DNA from: Phellopilus nigrolimitatus
Taxonomy: Eukaryota; Basidiomycota; Agaricomycetes; Hymenochaetales; Hymenochaetaceae
Length of the DNA stretch: 64,000 nucleotides
Direction of reading: 5' to 3'
NCBI GenBank assembly: GCA_021029095.1
Contig: JAJOHG010000017.1
Coordinates: 1-64,000, forward strand
Part shown: piece after piece, positions 10,234 through 22,952 of the stretch
Layout: each line of letters begins with the position of its first letter
Position numbering within the stretch: the stretch's first letter is position 1
Translations under genes and position numbers: made by a program
Notes under the pieces: model-generated
The model's database searches: none
The model's input: the letters and a program-made list of their open reading frames with translations, nothing else
What the model was told of the DNA's origin: nothing

Positions 10234-13068
10234 ATGCCTCTCAAATTTGATCTCAACGACCCAGAGGTTTCGAAGCTTATTGATCTCTTCCAAACCATCG
10301 GGTTTACGAAGGCTAAGGCAACAGAGACCGCCAAAAGTACAAAAAACGCATCTGCACTTAAAGAAATTATTGAGAAGAATAATCTTTCTGAGAGGAGTGT
10401 AGATGACAAAAAGGCGTCGCTGATCTCGGGTCTTGCTGTTCAGGGATCCAACCTAGGAAAGGCTGAGAAGAGTTATATTGTTGATGCAATCCTGGATGAG
10501 AGGTTGAAGTCTGCTGAGCAGGTTTCTGGTGCGTCTTGATTCGTAAATAATAAGGATATTCAAAACTCATACATGGCTGATTTGCAACCTTTAGCCGCCG
10601 TCAAGTTCGCCGAGGCGAAAGGCTTTCCAACGAACTCTGAAGAGTTCAATAAGGAATGTGGCGTCGGTTAGTGAATACCGTCAAGGGGTGTCTGCCTTGC
10701 CACGAAGACGTTACTTAACATAGTTTCTTCAGGGTTCAGCATTACTCCGGAGGAACTCTACACAAGAGCTACTAATTATGTCTCGTCTGCGTCGGTATCT
10801 GGTTGGACGAATCTCAGTACGACCATCAGTGCTCTCAAGGGCACTTCAGACTTACGGTGGGCGAACCCACTGGAATTAAAAAATGCCGTAGAGAAGGCCT
10901 TCACAGCGGCTTTCGGTGAAAAAACTGCCATAAAGGCTAAAGGCGCTGTGGGTTCCTTTTACCCGTCGTTTTCTTTGCAATTGACTTAACGGAACGCGGG
11001 GAAGCTAGGAAGGTAAACCGAAGAAAGCTAGCTCAGACTTAACATCGGCAAACGCGGGATCCTCGTCTGCTGCTAGCTCATCGCGATCAGTTTTTGACGA
11101 AGGATTCCTTGGAAAGCTCCACAAGCCTGGCGAGAATCCTCAGATCCATCCTAGGCTTCGGGATGCTCACTTAGCTGCGACTGGGGGCATCGTGTATACG
11201 CGTTTCCCTCCAGAACCGAACGGCTACCTGCACATTGGCCATTCGAAAGCTATATTCATTAATTTTGGATATGCTGCGCACCATGGCGGGAAATGTTATT
11301 TGCGCTACGACGACACCAATCCGGAAGCTGAGGAAGCTCGGTACTTCGAAAGCATCTTGGAGATTATACGGTGGTTGGGTTTTGAGCCGTGGAAAATCAC
11401 GTACTCCAGCGACTATTTCCAGGAGCTTTATGATTTGGCCGTTGAGCTCATCAAGCGAGACAAAGGATATATATGCCATTGCACAGGCAAGCATTATGGT
11501 ATACTTGACAGGCTGAAGTACCTAATTTCTTTTCAGGCGAGGAGATACATGAAATGCGAGGAGGGGATGATGGCGGGCCTCGCCGGGCTTGCTCTCATCG
11601 CGATCGTCCAATATCTGAATCGCTTGCTGAATTCCAGAAGATGAAAGATGGTCACTACAAGCCGGGTCAAGGCATTTTGCGCATGAAGCAAAATCTTGAG
11701 GACGGCAACCCACAGATGTGGGATCTCATCGCGTATCGTGTCTTATATGCGTCGCATCATCGGACAGGAGACAAATGGAAAATATATCCAACATACGATT
11801 TCACGCATTGCCTGGTTGATAGTTTTGAAAATATCTCGTACGTATATGCTCATCGCTCATCGTCACTATTCCTTAAATTCATTACTCTCTTCGCTAGACA
11901 TTCTCTCTGCACAACGGAATTCATCCTGTCCCGCGTTTCATACGAATGGCTCTGCGATGTCTTAGAAGTCTACAAACCTCGCCAGTCCGAGTATGGTCGC
12001 TTAAATGTTACCGGCACGATCATGTCGAAACGCAAAATTCTTGCACTTGTCAAAGAAGGTTACGTGCGTGGTTGGGATGACCCACGACTGTATACGCTCA
12101 TTGCTCTTCGACGGCGCGGAATCCCTCCGGGTGCAATTCTTTCCTTTGTTAGCACACTCGGGGTCTCAACATCTACCACGAACATTCAGACCGTTCGTTT
12201 TGAGCAGACCGTCAGACAGTATCTGGAGAATTCCGTTCCTCGTCTACTTATGGTCTTGAAGCCTCTGAAAGTGACGATTGAAAATCTACCGGAGGAATAC
12301 TTGCTCATGATCGAAAAGCCATTGCACCCGAAAATCCCGGCATTAGGAACAACGGTAGTACCGTTCACACGTACAGTGTACATTGACGCGGATGACTTCC
12401 GTCTTCAAGATTCTAAGGATTTCTTCCGCTTAGCGCCTGGAAAAACAGTCGGTCTATTCCAAGCGCCGCATCCAATCACATGCACATCTTTCAAGACCGA
12501 TCCTGCGACAGGCGAAGTTGTCGAACTCCTTTGTAGACTCGAGAACAGCGGCGAAGTAAAAAAACCAAAGGCTTTTATCCAGTGGGTCGCGGAGCACGCA
12601 CCTTCCGGCAGTCCAGTGCGTGTCGATGAGACGCGCATTTTCCATCAACTCTTTAAGAGTGACAATCCGTCTGCCGTAAAGCCGGATTTCAAAGCGGACA
12701 TCAATACTAATAGTCTTGAGATCATCGAGGGCGCTATGCTGGAGGTCGGATTCTGGTCGCTGGCCAAGCAGGCGATAATTGAGGCGAAGGACGAGGGAAA
12801 AGCAAGGACAAAGAAGGCTCTGGAGAATGAAGATATTGCATCGCCGACAGACGCCCAATCTCCGGTTCCAACAACTGAGCAGCTAATCGGTAATGAGTGC
12901 GTACGGTTTCAGGGTTTGCGGATCGCATACTTCGCGCTCGACTCGGATGCTAAAGTTGCATCTTTCGGTGAAGAGAATAATGTAACCGCTGGACGCAGAG
13001 ACGGTGACAAAATAGTCATCAATCGGATTGTTAGTTTGAAGGAGGATATAGGGAAAGGTGCTGCGTAG
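10234..13068 (+). CDS. GLN4: Glutaminyl-tRNA synthetase, cytosolic
   Basis: Exons 10234-10528, 10595-10666, 10733-10947, 11009-11486, 11537-11837 and 11898-13068 give 843 aa. The N-terminal 200 residues are the eukaryotic GlnRS helical appendage ([21 protein letters not shown]). The class I catalytic core follows with the HIGH motif in [28 protein letters not shown], the CHCTG site, and the KMSKS-like IMSKRK. The C-terminal anticodon-binding beta barrels end [15 protein letters not shown]. It joins glutamine to tRNA-Gln for translation. The intron at 11487 starts GC rather than GT (CAG|GCAAGC). A GT site further in would add three odd residues inside the conserved core, so GC is preferred. 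The 3' end faces CFT2, only 78 bp away. Confidence 0.95.
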
Positions 13069-13146
13069 GCTGCCAGTTTTGTTTATCAATTGTTGTATCG
13101 AATAACTAGTAGGATATATGTAGAGCTATTGGCGTGCTTATCAAAC

Positions 13147-16100
13147 CTAGGCGGCTACCAACGCGTGCAGTTCATATATCGCCTGTCGCACACTGTAATA
13201 GATGTCTGTAACGGTCCCCTCGAGCTCTACTTTACCGTCCGCCATCTTCTTGACAGCCACAATGGAGTCTCCCGAGGTCTCTTCTGACGGATTACCGCGA
13301 CAGAGTAGTACACCCTCGCCTGCGAATTCCGTCTTAACGCCTATACTAGCCAGACGTGCTTTAAGTACGGTAAGCTTCAGGTCGCCGATCATCGTTGATT
13401 GAGGAAGCTTCGTGGCTGGTCTCGACCCAAGTCGACTTGGCTTGACCAGAACTACTTCCACTGGGGCTTCTTCGATCCGAGCGGTGAGATTCGACATGGG
13501 TTCCAAGATAGGAATAGTAGAGCTGGCAAGGCTAGCAATGCAGCCTTGAACAAAGCCAACCTCGTTGTCCTCGAACTGCGTGAAGAAACCATTCAGCTGC
13601 ATGCAGTGTGCAACTATGTTTCCAACTCACATTTGACATCTTCACCGAAGACAGAAGCTCTTCCGAAAGCGAGATCGAGTAGCTATTCGTATGCTGCCCA
13701 ATTTGAACCGACTCGCCAATGTCTGGGGTATAGATATCTTTTGTGAGCGCTCGCACGGCACCGCATGCGTCGACTAAAGATTGTGCTCCTTCAGACGAAG
13801 AATGCACGATAATCTTAAAGGCACAATGAGCAATGCAGAATCAAGAAAGACTGAACTGAAATTTACCATTTTGCGAGGATTGACATGTGCCGCAATTTTT
13901 TTCACCGCACGACCATCGTTCAGTCCCTCCATATCAACAAACAGAAGCCGACATACGAGTTGAACCTCGAGGTCCAAGCTTATGAACTTCGACGGAGGCT
14001 CGATAGCAATTTTCTGTATGAGTCAGGTTCTACAGTCAGGGCGAACAGTACGATCGTAAATTTAAAGCTTACTTTGGCTTCTTCCTCTGCCTCCTTCCTC
14101 CTCTTCGCTTCCTTTACTTCTTCGCTTTCAGCTTCTTCCTCAAAGATCTTTCCCTTCCTCAACCATGTTCCCACATCCAGGACCTCTCCATACGAGTCCA
14201 CTCTTCGTTTACGTTCCACGTAAGGGAACATCCTGAATCTCTGCTGTTGTCCACCGTCCGCTTTGAAGAACGATGTTGCCTTTGAGACATTACCCTTCAG
14301 ATAGATATCATAAGAGAGCATTTGCTTCAGGCTCCCATCTTCGGCTTCAAAGCCCCAGTCTCCGATGTCTGTTTCTTTGCGATTTTTGCGCCGAGCGTGC
14401 CCAGCACCTGGCTCAGTAAATATCGGTAACGCTTCATCGCCATCCTCTATGACGTCCATCGCATCGCCTTCTATCATATGTTCATCCTCATCTTCCTCCT
14501 CCGAATCATCGGACTCGGACTCGTCTTCGTCGGCCTCTAGCATTCGCTGCGTGCGTGCTATAGCTGCCTCCTCCGCAGCTTCTTTTTCCTTCGTCGCCCG
14601 TTCCTTTTTGAGATACTCCTCCAGCTCAGCGCCGTGCAAGGGGACCTTAGACTTCATCTTTAGAAGACCAGAAATGGCTATTTCAGTAGATGTTACTGAT
14701 GTAGAAGATAAAATGACAGACTATCAGCTTGAGTGTCTTGTCCAGCATCACATTTCGGCCGAGCTTCCCCTTGTTCCATTTGTCGTCATCTCTCTGTTCA
14801 TCGTTCCATAGGTTGAAAAGTTCCCTGCCAAGTGTGCCTTCCTCACATGGACTCGTAAGAAGTACGACGTTGTCAGGTACCGAAGCAAACTCGGAAAAGA
14901 TGCTTCGCGATGCTCCGTGCGATAATGAGGTGGGTACGGCCAAAATTAGCTTCGGATCCTTGGACGAATACGTATGCAGAAGAGCCTCTGGCGTGGAGAA
15001 GAACTCGAGATGCCTATTGTACTTCGTCAGATAAGAAAAGAAAAGAAAAAACGAGAAAGGGAAACGAACTTGAATCGCAATGCTAGGGCGCCTAACGCGT
15101 CTTCATCGTTATCGGCATCTCTTCTCCTTCTGTTCCCTCCGTCAGCGTCTTCGCCTACGTCCTCTTTGCTGATGGTACCTCCTAGCCACTCCATCATACT
15201 CCTCACAAACGTAAGCATTTCTCGTCCGGTACGTGACACGAGACAGATAGGAAACTTGAGACGAGAAAAACTCCAATGTTGATCGAGTAGCACCAATAAC
15301 TCTAAGAGACGGGAACTAGAGTCGCAGGGCATAAGAACTGAGTGCCGTGAGGACAACGTAGATGTCACAGTATCTAATAATACAGTTGGTCAGTTGAACA
15401 GGAAATATATACTCATATTCGTACCAATCAATTGAGCGTCTCTATCTTTCTTTCGACACGAGATGTTGTTGACTCTGTCTGCATCTGTAATAAAGAGATC
15501 CGGGCGCGCGAGCGCTTCATATACTCCGCCGCCGCCGGCGCCTCTCAAGAGGACTGTGCCGTCCAGATGGCGTTCGCGAAGGTGGTTAAGGTCGACAGCA
15601 TATAGAATTGTGCCCGCCGAAGGGGAACGTATTTTCCATATTGTACCGCCTAAAGTATGGCCAGCACTGAATGCAGTGATCGTAATGCCCTGACATTTGC
15701 CTAACCAAGTGTCAAATAATGAGAAGAAAAATGAGATGATAATTCCTACCCTGTAAGTGAGTAGGCTGAGAGTAACGCAATGTGTTTATGGCGTCGTAGG
15801 CTTCGCGCACATCGTCCGGACTTGCAACATATTTTCTCTTAGAGTTGTCATCGACGACCATACTTTCACCGGGGCTCTGGTCCTTGAACGCTTCCAGCTT
15901 GTACTCAACGTCTTCTTGGCTGCGTATGCTTTCGACCTCTTCGATTGCAGCCATGCGAGCCATGGCTTGGACTGGGAGTGTAGTATACGTTGGAGCCCGT
16001 AGACCCCAATGAGCATATGCGTATGCATAAAAACCAGAATGTGAAAGATCGCCATGCGAGAGGAGAACGAGGTCAACAGTTGGAGCATACCTGCAAGCAC

Positions 16101-16603
16101 TGTCAGCTCTAATTGCAAACTCCAGGAGTTCGGTGGTTTCACTCTGTTCGCAGTGAAAATGGTATCGCAGGCAGAGCCAGTGAAGAATAAATCCAGTGAT
16201 ATATTGAGGGAGAAACAGTAACTACATAGAGAATATGCTCGACATGACCCGACCTAACGATTGCTCACTTTCCCTGCGAACAGACGACCTCCGTCTCAGC
16301 ACCAACACCAAAGAGGATGTATCCATCTTCTTAGCGACCCTCGAGTGAGGACCAGCTGCCGCGAAACCCACGCTCGAACTGAGTTGAAATGACTCACTCT
16401 TTCAAGGCCTTGCAGTAGTCATCCCACCCAAAATGATCTTGGCTGGTCGAGCTCTCTGCTTCGGCAGGATTAAAATATTCCGGGCACCAGTCTGGTGAAC
16501 CGCAGTCTAGAAGAATACGGACATCGTCGACTTGCAGAAGGTAAGCAAGAGGGACAGTCTTGTGCAATCGTGCGCCTCCAGAAAGCGGGGTGAATGTAAT
16601 CAT
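13147..16603 (-). CDS. CFT2: Cleavage and polyadenylation factor subunit 2 (CPSF100 / CFT2)
   Basis: Nine exons (16398-16603, 15750-16090, 15425-15700, 15070-15373, 14722-15013, 14073-14657, 13867-14013, 13631-13813, 13147-13575) give 920 aa with a perfect frame sum. The start MITFTPLSGGA with ILLDCGSPDW is the metallo-beta-lactamase fold. The zinc motif HxHxDH of CPSF73 is replaced by SHGDLSHSG, as expected for the inactive CPSF100 partner. The beta-CASP region follows (GHTLGGTIWKI, AVDLNHLRERHLDG), then a long acidic insert and the conserved C-terminal domain. In the nucleus it pairs with CPSF73 for pre-mRNA 3' end cutting. The first intron (16091-16397) is 307 nt, far longer than its neighbours. 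It is divergent from ARF1. Confidence 0.94.
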
Positions 16604-16796
16604 GGAGAGAGTGCAGTGCGCCTATGCAACGGTGAGTCTAGACGACCGGCAGGGCGATGCGAGCGGAGTCTGAATCTTTTCGCCGGCTAGTCACGAAATC
16701 GTAACACGTCGCGGTACCTTACTTGCACTTCAGGTTACCACCACCTCCTTGTCCACTTCCTCTCTTCGTCACAGTCTCTTACTTTACGACGCAGCC
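16604..16796. promoter_or_regulatory. Bidirectional promoter CFT2 / ARF1
   Basis: Only 193 bp separate the two start codons, so both promoters and both 5' untranslated regions must fit here. The ARF1 side carries pyrimidine-rich tracts just before its ATG. Confidence 0.6.
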
Positions 16797-17733
<937 letters not shown>

Positions 17734-18000
17734 TTGGATTTGGTCGTTCCTTGGTTTCTTTCGCCCCTCTCATTCTCCTTCGCATTTACATAGCTTTCTG
17801 TCTCCTATTCCTTTCTTTCTTTTGTCTAATGGCGCGTGTACGAGTTCGCTCTCCGAAGAGACGTCGAATGAATGCGTGTTGCCATGATTTTGCTGCTTGA
17901 CGGGCTTACTATATGCTCTTGGACAAAAGCGTCGCCTGCGAACTGGTTTCTAGAATACAATCTACTTTATACAATACGCCCGAGACTCGTCCGCAATCGA

Positions 18001-20965
18001 TCAGTGCCTGCTTTCCCCGGGAAATATTCTGCCAACCGCATCCGCCTCTTTGCGTCTCTTCTCACCTCGCTCTCGCTCTGCGGAATCCCGGCTCGACCCG
18101 CCAAACTTAGCAAGCTTTTCAAGCAGAGCTTGAAACTTCTTGGGTTTGATGATACTGTACGTTGTCTGTCGGATGCTCGGAACGAGATATTCTTGCACTT
18201 TATCAGAAAGTGGAATGGATGTCATCTGGTTTGTGGTTTGTCAGCATCATTGGATAATTGGGGAAAGATGATGGGTATTTACGAGACGCAGCTCGGCAAA
18301 GGCGACGTTCACATGCTCGCGCCCGACATTCTTGAATTCCCCCTCAAGGAAACCAACGTCCACCGCGATGTTTGATAACGCGTTGTCGTTCAACATAGGG
18401 ACATTCGGTCCCGTGATGAAGTCCTAAAAGTCCAAAGATCAAATCCGCCCAGTATCGTGGAGGGGTACCGAGTGGACCCACCATTAGACAGTCTGCAATG
18501 TACTGCACTGCTGCTTTGTAGGCTTCGTCCTTGTAGGCATTTTGCACGACAAGAGAATCCACCACAGTGGCAAGCCAGTGGGCGAGTTCATACAAGTACA
18601 TGCTCGGGGCGTCTTCGCGTGTCTTCGGCGTCCAGTCATAGTCTGCGAGTTCAAAGAAATCATCGAGTTTCGAGGCAATCACAGCTGAGATGCGGGCCGT
18701 GGCAGACTTGATCGTTTCTGAGAAGGAGGCGCCTGCAGTGAGGCGTATTGTACCGCCGCGCTGCGCAGACCTAGCAAGCTGTGAGACAGTTTTAAGATAT
18801 CCGCTTTTAAGCAACGAACCGTAAACTTGTCAAGGATTTCTCCAATTCTGAGCAAGCTATCTCAAAGTGCTCGAGGTTGGCAATGATCTGAGCGATCTGC
18901 GACAGCGTCGATATGCCAGGCAAGCGGCTTTGCAGTGGTTGGCTGACATGATTCGCCAGTAATCTGTCGAGAGACTACCGTGCAATTTATACGATTTAGC
19001 GGAATAGCGAATGACCCGCAGAATAAAGGTCTTACCTTCCCCAAGAGCTCATCAATGTTTCTGTGGTGTTGTGAAACCCCATCCATAAACAAATAAAATC
19101 TCTTGACGAAATTTCGGATCTACAACGCAAAAGATAAGTTTCCGCCCTATTGCGTGCTAAATGGAGAGTACGAACGTCTTCGCAGCTTTGCGGAAAACAT
19201 TGCGACCAGGGCAACGTTAAAGGAAGCGGAGAGCTAAACCGAAGATGCGGGAATCAGGCAACCAGCTGCTGACCCGAAGAAAGATGGCTTACTTTATTAA
19301 CTCGCTGAACTCCTTTCTGGCTAGCCATACGTCCTTTAGAGCAGCGTTTCTTCCATTCTCTTCGCTTACGCGCATAGGAGTGTTATCGTCTCGTTGTACG
19401 TCCTGATGGCAAATGGCGTATGTCAGACCTCAGCGGACTCCACATACATTAAAGATGCTCACTCCTTCGAACCGACTTTTGAACTGATTCTCGAGGAGGG
19501 TTGTATACTTTTCGAAAAGCACGAGGATGAAAGTTTGTACCTGTGTGGCCGTATACGAATACGTCTAAGAAGAGTCGCGGTCAATGTCAATTTGATATAG
19601 ACGCAAAAGATGCATGCGGACCTCGAGCGTCACTATGAAGGCCAGAAGGCATTCCTTGACCATTAAGAAGACTTCCGGGTCGGTTTCGTTGTTCAAACTA
19701 AGTTCGATGGCCTGGGTCAAGCGCCCCACGACAGAGACCCATAATTCGTCTATGTTGCGCTCGCTGCGGAAATTGCGGGTAGTCCGAAGAACTTCCCGTT
19801 CGATGATAAAAAACCAGTAATTTCTTGAGTGAGGGATGACAGCGACGCGAGAATTAAGGGAGACGGTAGAATGAGATCTGATTGAGCCTGGCACACGTGC
19901 ATGAGAAAAGCGGGTACTACAACATGACTGGAAGCATCGATGCGAACCTTTCGATCTGCTTGGTAAGATTTCTGAAGTTCTTCTAGCGATTCGAGGGCTG
20001 TATATATGTGGATGCATTGGTATAAAGGTTTGAAGTCAACCTTTAAACGGTCATTGTCGAAGACATTATCTGATTTGGGGCTCGAAAGTCAGATCACTGG
20101 GAACTTCGATTGGACGCTCACATTCAACTTTTTCGTTGCTAACGGCTTCAACCGCACTACCAATTCTACTATGTTTGAGCGAAGCGTCTTTCTCACGCCT
20201 GACGCGCCACTTCCGAGTTCGAAGCTCCATGGAATCAATGGCCAGCTTGCCAACCTGCCCGCTGCTGTTCCTTATCATGAGGAGCCATTGTTTTGTAGAA
20301 GCCGTCACCGCGTCTTTAATCTGCGCCCGAAGAGAGGGCAGTGAGGACATAAGATGCTGAAATAGAGGTGTCTGAGAAAGCGAAGCAGGGGGCATAGTAT
20401 GGACTTCCTCCAGGGACTGCGCGGATTTGTTATTTTTACAGAAACATGGAAGACGGCGGCATTGTGTACTCACGCGCAAAGCGGTCCAGTATTTCCCGTC
20501 GTTGATCATCTCGCCGACACGATCGACTACGTCGAGGACCTTGAGGCATGCCTGCAAGTTGTCGATTGCCTCGTCGAGATTGGCGGCGGTTTTCTTGGTC
20601 TGCAGCAAGGCCTTCTTCTTTTCGACGAGCCCTCTGCCGACCTGGGTGACATTGGAGTCGAGCGTGGAGATCTTGTCGCGTAAATTTGTGGTGTATGATT
20701 TAATTGTAAATAGAGTGGAGACGGAAGAAATGAAGTCCTGATAATTATCCGCGCATATCTTCTCTATGTCAGCCTCCTTGGACTGGACAAGACCCTGGAG
20801 GGTGCGGAGGAAGGCCTCCTGCTGGCGGTTGACATAGATCTGCTTGATAATGGGGCCAAGCTGTTCCAAGTTCTCAGAGGAGGACGAAGGGTCAAGGAGA
20901 TGTATCTGCTGGAGCTGCTGGTCGATGCTGTCCTGAGTGTGCTGGACGCGACGGCGCGGAGGCAT
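18001..20965 (-). CDS. SEC15: Exocyst complex component SEC15 (one-base frame break)
   Basis: Twelve exons fit: 20474-20965, 20122-20416, 19948-20069, 19622-19887, 19463-19564, 19293-19402, 19176-19233, 19036-19119, 18820-18974, 18482-18770, 18283-18423 and 18001-18225. The start MPPRRRV with SSENLEQLGPIIKQIY is conserved in fungal SEC15. PLYQCIHIY, ITGFFIIE, SQHHRNIDELLGK and STLSQIAQIIANLEHFE mark the helical-bundle rod. It tethers secretory vesicles carrying the GTPase SEC4 to the plasma membrane. The exons sum to 2,339 nt, one short of a multiple of three. The break is at a six-A run, 19808-19813 (T on the coding strand), between SLTQEITG and FFIIE. One added base gives about 779 aa. This is more likely a sequence error than a real mutation. 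Confidence 0.9.
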
Positions 20966-21403
20966 GATGGATAAGGCGGCAGCCGGTTCTGCCCGGAGCG
21001 CCGAAGCCGAACGAAGATTTGCTGATGCGAGCTCCATGGCTCCATTCGGTAGTCTGCGCGAAGCACGCGTGCTTCGTGTCCGCCTCCAGCCGCCTCCGTG
21101 CGCGCGGCGCGTCTTCAGGCGGCTCCACCTGCCCGATAAATTTTTTTCCTTCGAACCTGACCGGATGCAGCCCGCCGAGAATACAGCCGAGATTATCAGC
21201 CACCCGGAGAGGGCGGATTTACGAAAAGATGCAACTTTCGGGGTGCATACAGGTACGCCCTGCCCTCATGTCATGTCCATAAACAAATGTCTTACGTATC
21301 CGAAGTATCCCTATATATGACATAGCTTGGTCTTGTCTCCAACATATAAATTGCCACAATCGTCTCCTTTGCTCCTCAACAATCTTGCAACATATCCACC
21401 ACC
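20966..21403. promoter_or_regulatory. Bidirectional promoter SEC15 / glycerol-phosphatase gene
   Basis: A 438-bp divergent intergenic stretch. It is GC-rich on the SEC15 side (for example the run of CGCGCGGCGCG near 21098) and more pyrimidine/AT-rich toward the phosphatase start. No gene is seen in it. Confidence 0.5.
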
Positions 21404-22510
21404 ATGCCTACCGTCACAGAAACTTTTGACGCCATGTATGTTCCCCAATCCTCCCAATATTCTACTACCCGTTCTAATGTTTAATGCCCTCCCAGCCTCT
21501 TCGACATGGACGGCACTCTTGTCAGTTCCACGAAGGGCGTTATCGGCGCGTGGCACTTCTTCAAAGAAACCTACCCCGACCTCAACGTAGAGGAGATGTT
21601 GAACAGTACGTTTCTCCTCGCGCTCCCTTATCAATGCGCTTCTGATATTCGCGCATATATCCAGCCGCGCACGGTGTACGCACAGTGGACAACCTCCGTA
21701 TTCACTGCGGGCTCACTGACCCCAAAGAGCTGGAGGTGGGTTTATGCTGTCTTAGTCTATGGTTCTTTTCACTGACTCGAGCGCGGTCACCAGTCGGAAG
21801 CATGCCGGTTTGAAGAAGAAATTGTGAACCATGCGCAGAAGGGCGATGAGAAGGGCATCGTCGCTCTGCCGGGCGTTCGTGAGGTCAGCGACTCGGTATG
21901 TGCATGTAGAGAAATTCGCCTTGACTTTCCTGCTCACGTTGGTTATGCTGCAGCTGCTTAGCCGAGAAGAGGGGAAAAACCGATGGGCGCTCTGCACTTC
22001 TGCGACAAAGGTCTACGCGACCTCCGCTTTACAAATCGCCGAGATCCCGCACCCGACCCACTTCGTTGCCGCTGAGGACGTCGACAACGGAAAGCCCGCG
22101 TAAGTAGCGCACTTCCCTATAATTTTGTTGGTAGAAGTCTGATGAAATCTTCTAGTCCCGACCCCTACCTCAAAGGCGCAGAGCTATGCAAAGCAGACCC
22201 CAAGCGCTGTTCGTCTATTTGCTATTTGTCGCTGGCCGCCTCTGACACTTATGATCTGTAGGCCTCGTCGTGGAGGACGCACCAGCAGGTATTGCTAGCG
22301 GTCGTTTGGCAGGCAGCAAAACTCTTGCCGTTATCACGTCTCATACCCGCGAGGGAATGCTGGCCGCTAAGCCAGACTTCTTAGTGCAGAACCTGGCAAG
22401 GTACGTTTGGTATATGTTATTTCTATCTATCTGATCTCATGAACATGATTAGTGTCACCATGAAATTGGTTCCCGAGGGCGTGGAGGTTAGCATGGACGT
22501 CGTTGAATGA
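21404..22510 (+). CDS. HAD-family phosphatase, glycerol-3-phosphatase type
   Basis: Eight exons (21404-21435, 21496-21605, 21665-21735, 21794-21895, 21954-22099, 22156-22208, 22262-22400, 22453-22510) give 236 aa. HAD motif 1 is LFDMDGTLVSS; motif 2 is WALCTSAT; motif 3 and 4 are KPAPDPYLKGA and VVEDAPAGIASG. A small helical cap lies between motifs 1 and 2 (HGVRTVDNL). Length and motif spacing match yeast GPP1/GPP2, which make glycerol from glycerol-3-phosphate for osmotic balance; 2-deoxyglucose-6-phosphatase is a close alternative. The first exon is 32 nt. Substrate is inferred from the family only. Confidence 0.88.
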
Positions 22511-22952
22511 GCGACTAGCATCAAAGACGAAGCCAATAGAAGCTGGGTCGACCGGACAGATAGTTGGCCTTCATAAACTGTGTACGATCATACCGATTCA
22601 CTTCATTGTTTAGAAATAGAAACGCAAAAAAAATCTTTATGTACCTCTAATGACTTCGTCCGAATCTTTGAGAGGGCCATTGCGAGAGTTAGATCATACC
22701 AATCCTTGTTCTCTTACGAGGTCTTGCAATTTGCATACTATGAACTTCAACCAGCTAGTGATTACCTGAACAGTAAAAAGTAGAATTCCGTCGCGTTGTA
22801 TAACCTGATATAGAAGGCGTGGTATATAAAGCAAAAGGTGAAAAGGCGTTGCGTGTCATTCATTCAGAACAAAGAAAGAAGGTAAAGACAGAATTAGAGT
22901 AATCGTAGAAGGCCACAAAACATAACAATCCCGCGAAAGTGAAGTTGTCTTT
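22511..22952. other. Intergenic, convergent 3' ends
   Basis: AT-rich stretch between the phosphatase stop and the alpha-tubulin stop. No open frame of coding character is seen apart from a chance 67-codon frame. Confidence 0.6.

Noticed and set aside
11487..11536. GT donor further inside the GLN4 intron (CATTATG|GTATAC)
   Set aside because: It is in phase but inserts KHY in the conserved CHCTGEEI region. The GC donor gives the family length.
13576..13630. A 34-nt intron (13597-13630) in CFT2 adding LNGFFTQ
   Set aside because: The next acceptor gives a 55-nt intron like all the others and keeps the conserved FEDNEVGF join. An intron of 34 nt is below the usual fungal minimum.
14365..14811. 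Plus-strand Ser-rich frame of 148 codons
   Set aside because: It is the complement of the acidic Glu/Asp region of CFT2; the serine runs mirror the GAGGAA codons.
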